Source of the DNA: Holosporales bacterium
GTDB lineage: Bacteria; Pseudomonadota; Alphaproteobacteria; RUG11792
Direction: 5' to 3'
DNA: 28,914 nucleotides
Assembly (NCBI GenBank): GCA_031266385.1
Contig: JAISBC010000007.1
Span: 1 to 28,914 of the forward strand
The notes under the pieces: model-generated
Database searches by the model: none
What the model was told of the DNA's origin: nothing
What the model saw: the letters and a program-made list of their open reading frames with translations, nothing else
Part shown: one piece after another, positions 8,999 through 16,333 of the stretch
How the letters are laid out: the number at the start of each line of letters is the position of its first letter
How positions within the stretch are numbered: position 1 is the stretch's first letter
Program-made: the position numbers and the translations under genes

Positions 8999-9112
8999 AA
9001 ACCGGGATCTAAAATAACAAAATGGGAGCCCCCTTGCGGAGACTCCCATATACCCCCGGTTTATTCGTTCAAGTTAATGAACGAATCCCCCTATGCGTCA
9101 TCGTCATGACGC
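8999..9112. other. Stack of three hairpins between the capsid and holin-like genes
   Basis: Three inverted repeats follow each other. The first is AAACCGGG (8999-9006) with CCCGGTTT (9055-9062), enclosing ATGGGAG (9022-9028) with CTCCCAT (9043-9049). The second is ATTCGTTCA (9063-9071) with TGAACGAAT (9078-9086), a perfect 9-bp stem. The third is GCGTCAT (9095-9101) with ATGACGC (9106-9112). No T run follows on the plus strand, so a simple rho-independent terminator does not fit well. RNA processing, 3'-end protection or attenuation is possible. Confidence 0.7.
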
Positions 9113-9195
9113 AGGATGATACTATCACAACTTGATTAACAAACTGTATACAAAAAAAATACCATCTAAAAACTTAACCATCAAAGGAGGAAACA

Positions 9196-9729
9196 ATGAT
9201 AACAGCAACCATTTTACAGGCCATATTATCTTTGGCGCAACTTTCCCCAAAAATAACGAAGTGGCTATCAGGGACGAGTATAGATTTCGTTTCCAGGCAA
9301 CTTCTCGATATCGCCAAAAATGTAACGAATAGCAAGAACGAAGCGGAGGCCATCGAAAAACTAAAAAATGATAAAAAGATGTTTTTTCTCTTTCAGAGGG
9401 CTTTGATTAGTTCTGAAAGAGAAATCGAACTCGCCGTCATAAAGGATAAAGAAAATGCCAGGACTCGCGATATCGCTATAATCAACACCGGTCGGCGAAA
9501 TATTCGGGCCGACGTGATGGTTTTGGCGGCGGCGATCGGATTGATCACATGTCTCGTCGTCATCATAATATATCGCAAAACCCTCCCCGGAGAGGCCGTC
9601 GGCATCATATCGACGGTCGCCGGAATATTCGGAGCATGCCTTAAGGATGCATATAACTTCGAATTCGGATCCTCCCGGGGGAGCAAGGAGAAAGACCAAA
9701 CGGTCGCCTCGATCATTAATAGAATGTGA
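9196..9729 (+). CDS. Holin-like phage/GTA membrane protein (putative)
   Basis: The 177-residue protein starts at ATG 9196 after AAAGGAGG (spacing 6). The N-terminal half is amphipathic and basic and includes an ENARTRDIA stretch. It is followed by a membrane helix (about 105-126), a second hydrophobic segment (133-150) and the C-terminal signature FGSSRGSKEK (157-166). Phage holin-like proteins, including the family named for GTA release (three-TM GTA holins), share this arrangement of helices followed by FGSSxGSxxK. Holins permeabilise the inner membrane so lysis enzymes can reach the wall. It lies 210 bases after the capsid gene on the same strand, and its stop abuts the murE relic. The family call rests on remembered motifs. 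Confidence 0.65.
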   Translation: MITATILQAILSLAQLSPKITKWLSGTSIDFVSRQLLDIAKNVTNSKNEAEAIEKLKNDKKMFFLFQRALISSEREIELAVIKDKENARTRDIAIINTGRRNIRADVMVLAAAIGLITCLVVIIIYRKTLPGEAVGIISTVAGIFGACLKDAYNFEFGSSRGSKEKDQTVASIINRM

Positions 9730-9886
9730 TAAAAAGGTTAGAGAGGCAGTAAATCAACCCAGAAAGGCCCTGCCCGGAGATAACGTAGTCGTCATGGGCA
9801 AGGGCCATGAAACTACGCAATCTTACGGATTAACCGTCCTGGATCACATCGATTCCCAGACCATCTCCAATGCATATCAGGAGTAA
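9730..9886 (+). pseudogene. murE: murE C-terminal remnant
   Basis: From the stop of the holin-like gene to TAA at 9884-9886, one frame reads like the last 50 or so residues of UDP-MurNAc-tripeptide synthetase: a KVREAV helix, then PGDNVVVMGKGHETTQ and a VLDHIDSQTISNAY tail. MurE proteins end with PGDxVLxAGKGHE, a short glycine-containing turn, then HFDDxE. The ATP-binding and central domains (over 400 residues) are absent and no start lies nearby, so it cannot be functional. It appears cut off by the junction with the phage-like segment. Either murE has been lost or an intact copy is elsewhere. The stop lies one base from the stop of the convergent GYW copy 2. Confidence 0.75.
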
Positions 9887-10596
9887 TCATAACCCCTTAA
9901 GCCTATAACATGAGATTTTGGAATTAAAACGGGCTCTCAAAAGAAGACAAGAAGCAAAACCCACGACACTTGTGGTCAGGGCCCCGATACCTATACCGAT
10001 ACAAAAATGGTCATGAGCATCAAAGATTCGCCCATAAACTTCATCCCAATTCCCATGAAGAGTCTTAAAACGATCCCAGTATCCATAATAGTACTCAAAT
10101 AAAGGATTGGAATAAGAAGGGGTACAATCCCAGGTAGATGAACTATAGGCCCAGGGTTCATGCCACCTAAGAACATAAGTAATCCCCGAAACAATTCCGC
10201 ATTCCCCGAGAACTTCAGTAACATGATCAGCAGGGCCATTCTCGGAAACAGGGCCACCCGGTCCCCGGCCATACTGGTCGAAAATGAGATCATTAGGAGT
10301 TCTGAACCACATTCCCTTCCAAGATCCAGGACCAGGCAAATCAGAATCCCACAGCACAGGGCCTTGAATTCCCGCCTCCGCATCCCTTGCCCCAGCCAAC
10401 CAATACGGACTGGATTCGGCACGGTTCACAAAATTCGCATAAAGAATAGGACAATGACTACAAGAAGATCCGCGAGCCAGGGAAATCTCAGCCTCTAAAA
10501 ACAAGACCAATACAAACAGAGGTAGCCCCCCCCCCAGCGCCTTGTGGAGCCTGGTTTTCCAACGTTCTTGCTAGCAAATTTGTTAAATATTTTCAT
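9887..10596 (-). CDS. GYW-family secreted, membrane-anchored protein, copy 2 (ATG out of frame through a G run)
   Basis: On the minus strand GGGGAGGA precedes ATG at 10596 and the family leader (MKIFNKFASKNVGKPG). A run of 10 Gs (10535-10526) follows. The body frame, open from about 10534 to the TGA at 9889-9887, is one base out; 11 (or 8) Gs would join them. The body begins with a hydrophobic core LPLFVLVLFL and is rich in Trp, Pro and Gly. It has the YYGYW motif, then GNWDEVYGRI, which resembles the decayed copy at 15956-16333, and a membrane helix with IGIGALTTSVVGF near the C-terminus, ending RLKGL. RGDPPP is not conserved here. The protein is probably exported and anchored. Role unknown. 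Confidence 0.7.
10526..10535 (-). repeat. Poly-G tract (10 G on the coding strand) in GYW copy 2
   Basis: Ten Cs on the plus strand form the G run between leader and hydrophobic core. The run length puts the conserved ATG out of frame by one base; 11 would restore it. Confidence 0.9.
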
Positions 10597-10646
10597 AAAA
10601 TCTAATCCTCCCCAATTCATCTATAGTAATGATATCGTATTAAAGT

Positions 10647-11406
10647 TTATAATCCATTAAGTTTACAAACATTCCAGTTAGGTTGTTTCTTTGTCCAATG
10701 ATGATAGATAGAAGAAACTACCCATCCCATAGAAGCAACTCCTCCTATGCAACAACTTATCCAGAATCTTGTATTGAGATGATTAACATGATCAAATAAG
10801 GCAGTGATCTTTTCGCTGGAAATATATCCTTTGATAGATTCCAGGATTTTACCAGAAGTACTTTCAGTACCTGATGTCCAGGAATCATTTAATTTTCTTC
10901 CAAATAGGAAAATTCTTACAAAGTCAGCCTCGCTGCTAGAAAAGGCTTTAGACCAGTATCCGATCATATAATGGAGCACCGGCAATGAAAGATCACCGTA
11001 ATAACTCGCCCTAATAAAAGAATACTGATCGCCAAAACATAGATAAGGAAACTTATCCACCATCGCCCCAGAAGACGACATGCTTCCAGAGGAAATCTCC
11101 AATGGACAATCAAACAGGTTCGGCAAAAAAGCCGTATCGTACGAACCCGAAGCAGTCCTCATCAAAAATGGAGGAGGATCCCCCCTAACAAACGACCTCT
11201 CCCCGAACTCAGCAAATCTATCACGAGAACCTTTGGGACAAATCCTGTCTGATACAAAAATTGGGACGTCAGTAAATCCCCAAGAAGAATTGACTGGCTG
11301 GATTCCCAGCATTAATAGGACAAATAGACTGAGCCCCCCCCCCCCAGAGCCTTGTGAGGCCTGGTTTTCCAACGTTCTTGTTAGAAAATTTATCAAATAT
11401 TTTCAT
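10647..11406 (-). CDS. GYW-family secreted, membrane-anchored protein, copy 3 (ATG out of frame through a G run)
   Basis: GGGGAGGA precedes ATG at 11406 and the family leader (MKIFDKFSNKNVGKPG). A run of 12 Gs (11345-11334) leaves the ATG one base out of frame with the body; 11 or 14 Gs would join them. The body continues to TAA at 10649-10647. A TTG-started frame reaches 11396, but it reads the leader in a frame not shared with the other copies, so I regard it as incidental. The body has a signal-peptide core (LSLFVLLMLG), SFVRGDPPPFLMRT as in copy 1, a MIGYW motif, and a C-terminal membrane helix (ISCCIGGVASMGWVV) ending KLNGL. Copies 2 and 3 are in tandem, 3 upstream, with 47 bases between them. 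Role unknown. Confidence 0.72.
11334..11345 (-). repeat. Poly-G tract (12 G on the coding strand) in GYW copy 3
   Basis: Twelve Cs on the plus strand (7 at 11334-11340 and 5 at 11341-11345). The run lies at the same place in the signal peptide as in copies 1 and 2. Loss of one G would restore the frame. Confidence 0.9.
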
Positions 11407-11492
11407 AAAAATATATCCTCCCCAACATTTCTATAATTATCATAACTAATTAGTATTTAAATGCAGTAAATATTTGGAATAAATCCTACTTC

Positions 11493-12452
11493 TCAGACAA
11501 TTTTCTTTGAGACGATGTCATGTAAATGAATGACTCCGACCGGAATTTTGTCGTCATGATTACCAACGACGAATAGATTATTGATCTTTTTATCTTCCAT
11601 TATCCGCAATGCTTCCGAACACAGTATATCCTCAGTGATCATAATCGGTTTTGTCGTCATAACTTCCTTTATACTTTTCGTCAACAAATTGGCCGCCATA
11701 TGCCTCCTCAGATCTCCATCCGTTATAATCCCGAGTAATCCGCCATCCTCCCCGATGATCCCCGCGCATCCGACTCCGCATTCAGATATCACGATGATGG
11801 CCCTTTGCATGCCGTCATCGATCCTTAGAAGCGGCATTTTCTTCCTCATAATATCTCGGATGAACAGTAGTTTACGGCCAATGGAACCACCCGGATGCAG
11901 CGCCTTAAACTGCTCCATCGTAAATCCTCGTTTTCTCAGGAGGACGATTGCGATGGCATCACCGAGGGCCAAAGTCATCGTCGAAGATACGGTCGGTGCG
12001 ATCCCAATCGGGCAGGCCTCCCTGAAATCTGGCAGACATAGGGCAACGTCCGATTCTCTGGCCAGCGTCGATTTTTCATTCTTCGAAATGGAAATTATCT
12101 TATTCCCGCGACGTTTAGCAAAATCGATAACTGGAAACAGTTCGACTGATTCACCGGAGTTTGAGATGAGGAACAAAATATCATCGATCCCAATCATTCC
12201 CAAATCCCCGTGATGGGCCTCACTCGGATGCATAAAAAAAGCTGGTTGTCCCGTCGAGGACAGGGTGGCCGCGACTTTCCTTCCAATCAGGCCGCTTTTC
12301 CCTATCCCGGAGACGACGATTCTCCCCTTGGACTCATATATAATATCTACCGCCCTCTCGAAATCAGCTGGAATGTTTCGGGCAAGCAAATCGAGGGCCT
12401 CCGCTTCCTCTCGGATTACTCTCGCTGCCTCTTCCTTGATACTTTTATTCAT
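11493..12452 (-). CDS. kdsD: D-arabinose 5-phosphate isomerase
   Basis: KdsD converts ribulose 5-phosphate to arabinose 5-phosphate, the first step towards Kdo for lipid A-core LPS; lptD further on in this window exports the finished LPS. The 319-residue protein has an N-terminal SIS domain with GIGKSGLIGRKVAATLSSTG, HPSEAHHGDLG and ISNSGESVEL. After a GGSIGRKLL linker come two CBS domains (about 205-319). Length and order match the family. ATG at 12452 is preceded by GGGAGGGGG (12474-12466), which belongs to the arm of a palindromic element, so its ribosome-binding site appears to come from that repeat. The gene is complete. Confidence 0.95.
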   Translation of the reverse strand: MNKSIKEEAARVIREEAEALDLLARNIPADFERAVDIIYESKGRIVVSGIGKSGLIGRKVAATLSSTGQPAFFMHPSEAHHGDLGMIGIDDILFLISNSGESVELFPVIDFAKRRGNKIISISKNEKSTLARESDVALCLPDFREACPIGIAPTVSSTMTLALGDAIAIVLLRKRGFTMEQFKALHPGGSIGRKLLFIRDIMRKKMPLLRIDDGMQRAIIVISECGVGCAGIIGEDGGLLGIITDGDLRRHMAANLLTKSIKEVMTTKPIMITEDILCSEALRIMEDKKINNLFVVGNHDDKIPVGVIHLHDIVSKKIV

Positions 12453-12461
12453 CTTTTTTCA

Positions 12462-12608
12462 ATAGCCCCCTCCCAAAACTCCCACATTCAGTCTCTTCCT
12501 TCGTCGATCCGGTGCTCGAATGCTCATGTACCCCTAAGTACACTCCGCTTCTGCGCTCCGTGTCTCCTAGTAATAGATCTGATTGTGGAAGTTTTGGGAG
12601 GGATCTAG
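12462..12608. repeat. Palindromic repeat element, copy between the exonuclease gene and kdsD
   Basis: The left arm (12462-12491) and right arm (12579-12608) are inverted repeats; CTGAATGTGGGAGTTTTGGG and CTGATTGTGGAAGTTTTGGG differ at two positions. The core (12502-12568, 67 bp) matches 28153-28219 at 65 of 67 positions. On the minus strand one frame is open through the whole element and would encode GDTERRSGVYLGVHEHSSTG, as the second copy does. Here it follows the exonuclease stop, so it is not translated as part of that gene. The size and coding capacity resemble Rickettsia palindromic elements. Confidence 0.85.
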
Positions 12609-13210
12609 TGAGCAAAAATATCATAATTTTCTCCGGCCAGAATATCTAAAGCCGCCCTGGTCTCTAAAAATCTGAAACAACTTTCTGCCAAGTGCATCCG
12701 GTTTTCTCTGATCAAGAGGGCATCCAATTTGGCCTTAATCTCATGGAGATATATTACATCATTCGCCGCGTATTTCAGTTGTTGCGGCGTTAAATTTTCG
12801 GCGCCCCAATCCGTGCAAGTCTGTTCCTTGGAAATTTCGATCGACAATAAATCACGACAAAGATCGGCGAGACTATGTCTCTGCGTATATGTCCTCGAAA
12901 GCTTCGAAGCAATCTTCGTGCAGTAAACGTTTTTTGCCATGATGTTTAGGTATTTATACAGCATCATCATATCAAATCGCGCATAATGAAAAATTTTTAA
13001 AATTTTTGCGTCTTGTAGTAATCTCTTTATATTGGTGGCAGCCTCGTAATGATCGAACTGTACGATAACACTATCTCCGTCTCCCCTCGAAAACTGAGCC
13101 ACACACAGACGATCCCGATGAGGTAGCAGCCCCATCGTTTCGGTATCGATCGCTACGGCTGATACTCCCGTGAGAAAACCATCCGGTAAATCATTTCTTT
13201 CTAAGGTCAC
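12605..13210 (-). CDS. 3'-5' exonuclease, ribonuclease D-like (single DEDDy domain)
   Basis: This is a short RNase D relative that trims RNA 3' ends, as is common in alphaproteobacteria, without the HRDC domains of E. coli Rnd. The DEDD motifs are AIDTETMGL (Asp, Glu), IFHYARFDMMML (Asp) and YAANDVIYL (Tyr and Asp of the DEDDy type). The frame is open to 13324, but the 5' part would overlap the divergent birA and is not family-like. GTG at 13210, just before TLERNDLPDGF, fits the usual N-terminus best, though no Shine-Dalgarno sequence is near. The TAG stop at 12607-12605 lies inside the arm of the palindromic element, which may have replaced the original 3' end. Confidence 0.85.
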   Translation of the reverse strand: MTLERNDLPDGFLTGVSAVAIDTETMGLLPHRDRLCVAQFSRGDGDSVIVQFDHYEAATNIKRLLQDAKILKIFHYARFDMMMLYKYLNIMAKNVYCTKIASKLSRTYTQRHSLADLCRDLLSIEISKEQTCTDWGAENLTPQQLKYAANDVIYLHEIKAKLDALLIRENRMHLAESCFRFLETRAALDILAGENYDIFAH

Positions 13211-13283
13211 AGAAAAACGGTGAGATACTGCCTCATCATGATGTATTCTAGCACAGTTTTTTTTGGAACATAAATCAGTTGAA

Positions 13284-13850
13284 GTGTCTATTAAAATTTT
13301 ACATTTTGCCGAGCTTCCTAGCACGAACGACTACGCCATCGAATTAGTTGGCAAGAACTATTCTAGTCAAAAAATCGATGATATGGCTATTTTGGCCGAT
13401 ATCCAGACATCAGGACGTGGGCGGCTGAATAAAAGGGTCTGGATTTCCAGGTTAGGAAATTTTCACTGTAGCTATATCATCAATATTGGGAAATTGGGGC
13501 TTCGGGCGGAAACTTCCCCGATGATTACGGATATCTCCGTTGTTGCCCTCAGAGATTTTTTAGCCTCGATTACTGGGGATGGAGATCGGATCAATACCAA
13601 ATTCCCGAATGATATTTTGGTGACACATCCAGCCGAAGCGATCATGTTCCCGAATGGCAGAAAAGTCGCCGGGATTCTAGTCGAAATATTTTATCCGTAT
13701 GCGGTCATTGGAATTGGTCTCAACCTCCAGAATTCCCCAGTGAAAACGGCGGCGAATATTCTGGATGAGTTTAAGATACTTGTGAATCCACTGGAATTGG
13801 TGGACAATCTCTACAAATTTTTGATTGATGGAATTGCACGTGGATTCTAG
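13284..13850 (+). CDS. birA: Biotin--protein ligase, catalytic domain only
   Basis: BirA adenylates biotin and attaches it to the carboxyl carrier lysine of acetyl-CoA or other carboxylases. Visible motifs are LPSTNDYA at the start, QTSGRGRLNKRVW (the biotinyl-AMP loop, usually GRGRxGRxW and here altered to LNKR), TKFPNDI (for KWPND) and KVAGILVEIF, followed by GIGLNLQNSP. There is no N-terminal DNA-binding domain, so it is a monofunctional class I enzyme. GTG at 13284 begins VSIKILHFAELPST and fits the family; a TTG at 13263 is also possible. The stop overlaps the start of nuoN by about 20 bases, which suggests coupled translation. Confidence 0.9.
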   Translation: MSIKILHFAELPSTNDYAIELVGKNYSSQKIDDMAILADIQTSGRGRLNKRVWISRLGNFHCSYIINIGKLGLRAETSPMITDISVVALRDFLASITGDGDRINTKFPNDILVTHPAEAIMFPNGRKVAGILVEIFYPYAVIGIGLNLQNSPVKTAANILDEFKILVNPLELVDNLYKFLIDGIARGF

Positions 13851-15267
13851 CAATCTCAGCAATTTACGGTGGTTAATAATCGCGTTGCCTGACGTATTAA
13901 CGATCGGAGCTTTATTGCTTCTCTTCGTTGGCAGATTTCTGTTGAGCGAAGAAAAAGCCATAAAAATCTTTCCAAAATTTTCCCTGATCGTATCGGTATT
14001 GTGTTTGATCGTTACACTTTCATACAGCGTCACCAATGGTGGTCTTTCGAATTCGTTATTTATATATAATTCGGGATTATCGAATATAAAATCTATATTG
14101 ATGGCGTTTTCGGTAATAACTTTTGCGATCATATCGATTACACATGTTCACAGGGTATTACCGAGCCATGTATATATCTTTATATTCGGTATTATTAATT
14201 CGATAAATTTATGCCTCTCGGCTAATCACTTTTTATCGTTAATGTTGGGCCTCGAATTATACACATTTTCGGTGTGTTTTCTTATGCTATTCAATTCCGA
14301 TGGAGGAGAAGATAATTCAAGGGCATGGGTAATAAGGTTCTTATTGGCCTCGTATGCGGCGACGGCGGTATTGCTATATGGGATGAGTTTGTATTATTCA
14401 GTATCGGGTAGCCTTTCATTTCCAAAACTCAAATTCGATTCGAGTTTCCAGGCGATTATGGGCGGAGCCCTGGTAATTAGTGCCCTCCTCTTCAAGATTG
14501 GGGCGGCGCCTTTCCATTCCTGGATGATCGATATATATGATAAGGCCTCGCTCGGCCTCATCATGTTCTTCGACGCTATCTGGAAACTTTTTATATTTTT
14601 CATATTCATAAGATTTTTCAAGTTTATGCTGGCTGGGCACCATATACACGCCCAGTTATTCCTGGAGTTGATATCTGCTATATCGATGACGATCGGGGCA
14701 ATCATGCCGTTTTTTCAGGATAGCATCAAGAAATTCATCGCATATTCTTCGGTCGGACAGGCCGGATTTATCCTTTCCATCTTCGCGGTTATGAATGAAA
14801 TTTCCACATCCAAAACCGTTGTATTATATATTTTTACATACTCCATGGCGTCGGTATGCTTTTTTGCGACACTCCTGAATATTAGAAAGTCCCGCAATAT
14901 TCCGACATTTTCCGATTTATCGGGCCTGATGAGAGATTCCCCGATGATGGGATGTAGTATCGTGGGCGCGATGTTCGCGATGGCCGGGATCCCTCCATTC
15001 ATTAACTTCATCGCGAAATTACAGATGCTAGAGGTGCAAATTAATACGGGCCACTACGAGCTTTTGGCGATATCTCTGGTCTATTCCATCATGAGCCTTC
15101 TATACACATCTAAAGCTATACGACCCATTTTTCAACCTCGGATTATGGATTATAAACCAATAAAACATAATATTATGATTTATTTTACATTTACTGTGTT
15201 AACGTTATCTTCATTTTTTTACTCTATGGGAGAGGGATGGATTGCCTGGATTTTGACCTCAATATGA
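13828..15267 (+). CDS. nuoN: NADH-quinone oxidoreductase subunit N
   Basis: NuoN is an antiporter-like membrane subunit of complex I that moves protons. The protein is about 479 residues with some 13-14 hydrophobic segments. Family marks include LMLGLELYTFSVCFLM (with the buried Glu), LLFKIGAAPFHSWMIDIY (the Lys of the helix 7/8 region), AIMPFFQDSIKKFIAYSSVGQAGF and MAGIPPFINFIAKL. ATG at 13828 overlaps the end of birA; GTG at 13840 is an alternative. In most alphaproteobacteria nuoN ends the nuo operon and birA follows it. Here the order is birA then nuoN and no other nuo gene is present, so complex I genes must be split over the genome. Confidence 0.93.
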   Translation: MELHVDSSNLSNLRWLIIALPDVLTIGALLLLFVGRFLLSEEKAIKIFPKFSLIVSVLCLIVTLSYSVTNGGLSNSLFIYNSGLSNIKSILMAFSVITFAIISITHVHRVLPSHVYIFIFGIINSINLCLSANHFLSLMLGLELYTFSVCFLMLFNSDGGEDNSRAWVIRFLLASYAATAVLLYGMSLYYSVSGSLSFPKLKFDSSFQAIMGGALVISALLFKIGAAPFHSWMIDIYDKASLGLIMFFDAIWKLFIFFIFIRFFKFMLAGHHIHAQLFLELISAISMTIGAIMPFFQDSIKKFIAYSSVGQAGFILSIFAVMNEISTSKTVVLYIFTYSMASVCFFATLLNIRKSRNIPTFSDLSGLMRDSPMMGCSIVGAMFAMAGIPPFINFIAKLQMLEVQINTGHYELLAISLVYSIMSLLYTSKAIRPIFQPRIMDYKPIKHNIMIYFTFTVLTLSSFFYSMGEGWIAWILTSI

Positions 15268-15389
15268 GGTCGCGGATAGTCTGTGTGGAAAAAAAATTAA
15301 TAGAAAATTAAGGGATTGGTAGTAGAATGAGAACACAGGTGGAGCCCTAAAAAGGTTTCCAAGCTAATTTTCCTTAAGGAGAAGTGAAA

Positions 15390-15611
15390 ATGTTAACAAA
15401 AGTAAGCGCCTTTGCTTTAATACTAGCCGCAGCCCTGTCATTCAACGTCCAGGCTACAGAAGACGGGGACACAGCTAAGCCAGTAGGTTCTACAGAAGCA
15501 AAAGATGAGGTCGATCCAGAAGTGAAAGCGGCAGCGGAAGCCAAGAGGAAAGCGGACGAGGAAGCGGCAGCGGACGAGGGATCCAAGAAGAAAGACGAAG
15601 AAGGGAACTAA
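15390..15611 (+). CDS. Small secreted, charged Ala/Glu/Lys-rich protein
   Basis: ATG at 15390 lies 8 bases after AAGGAG; the GTG at 15384 is too close to it. The product has 73 residues. Residues 1-20 or so form a signal peptide (LTKVSAFALILAAALSFNVQA) with cleavage after VQA. The mature part is about 50 residues of acidic and basic residues with internal KAAAEAKRKADEEAAADE-type repeats, likely helical, with no Cys. It is probably a small periplasmic or surface protein. I recognise no family. The repeated GCGGACGAGG/AAGCGGCAGCGG units suggest expansion by slippage. Confidence 0.7.
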   Translation: MLTKVSAFALILAAALSFNVQATEDGDTAKPVGSTEAKDEVDPEVKAAAEAKRKADEEAAADEGSKKKDEEGN

Positions 15612-15639
15612 GGATTCCCAATCACAGCATAGGCCAAGC

Positions 15640-15810
15640 TGAGAACATCGCATAGCGCAGGAATCGGGTAGTATCCACCCGGTTCGTTCGGTGGAGAATC
15701 TCGACAGCAAACCCCTGGCCCCCAGGTGCCCTCGCAGACCTCCCTGGCCTAGCATGCTAGCGAAGAGTAGGTCGAACAATGTAGGCAAGGATCTGCGAGA
15801 AGGATGGTAC
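15640..15810. other. Gene-free, GC-rich stretch with nested inverted repeats (possible structured RNA)
   Basis: Between 15612 and 15955 I find no convincing gene. The stretch holds CGGGT/ACCCG (15665-15669, 15677-15681) overlapping the alternative hairpin TCCACC/GGTGGA (15674-15679, 15690-15695). It also has CCTGG/CCAGG (15714-15718, 15722-15726), and CTCGCAGA/TCTGCGAG (15731-15738, 15792-15799) enclosing the perfect palindrome CTAGCATGCTAG (15749-15760). It does not match the RNase P, tmRNA or SRP RNA signatures I know. Confidence 0.4.
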
Positions 15811-15955
15811 CGGACAAACTTTTCACATTACAGGTGGAATACTGGTGGTTTAGTAGGGAAGGGACTTCTCTTTAATGTAGTTTTTTGAGGGGTGGAGCCT
15901 TCTCAGGAAATGCATCTATTCCGTGTTCTTACTGATTTCGGTAAGTTACAGATAA

Positions 15956-16333
15956 TTTTATAAGCTCGTTACTTTGACCGGCTCTTCTTACGGAGGGGTG
16001 CTTTGGGATTATGTTGGTGGTTATTGGGATGAATTTTATTTAAGACGTTATCCTAACGTTGGGTATTTGGGGTGGTTTTGGGAGAATCTTAATGCTACCT
16101 GGGATGATATTGTTGATAGATTTCCTGATGCTTTGCCGGTGTCTGAGAATAAAGATTGCAATCCCTCGAACCTAATGTCTTAGGTGGAGAGGTTGTACGG
16201 GAAGAAGGGGAACGGGTCATGGATTGACCGTGCTTATGGTGTCATTGCCGGTATTACCTTTGGATGGCTTGCCTGGAATTTATGGGGAAGAAGATCGTCT
16301 CCGTCTGCTGTTCACAGGATCATATATTCTTGA
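15956..16333 (+). pseudogene. Decayed GYW-family member
   Basis: The frame carries YVGGYWDEFY and ENLNATWDDIVDRF, close to YYGYWDRF and GNWDEVYGRI of GYW copy 2. An in-frame TAG at 16181-16183 interrupts it. The same frame then continues through a membrane helix (YGVIAGITFGWLAWNLWG) to TGA at 16331-16333. No leader, G run or signal peptide is visible upstream, so it is a 5'-truncated, nonsense-interrupted relic. Its 3' end overlaps the end of the convergent exonuclease gene by 14 bases. Confidence 0.7.

Noticed and set aside
11334..11396. TTG-started open frame as the natural start of GYW copy 3
   Set aside because: It reads the conserved leader in a frame not shared by the other copies and has no Shine-Dalgarno sequence at that codon; the shared ATG at 11406 with GGGGAGGA is the likely start.
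12502..12568. CRISPR repeat
   Set aside because: Only two distant copies with no spacers; the inverted arms identify a palindromic dispersed element instead.
15438..15788. Minus-strand open frame of 116 codons
   Set aside because: It runs antisense through the small secreted protein gene, which has a good ribosome-binding site and signal peptide.
15640..15860. tmRNA, RNase P RNA or SRP RNA
   Set aside because: The hallmark sequences (tmRNA tag and TTCGA end, RNase P GAGGAAAGTCC core, SRP GGAAGG/AGCAGCC loop) are absent on both strands.
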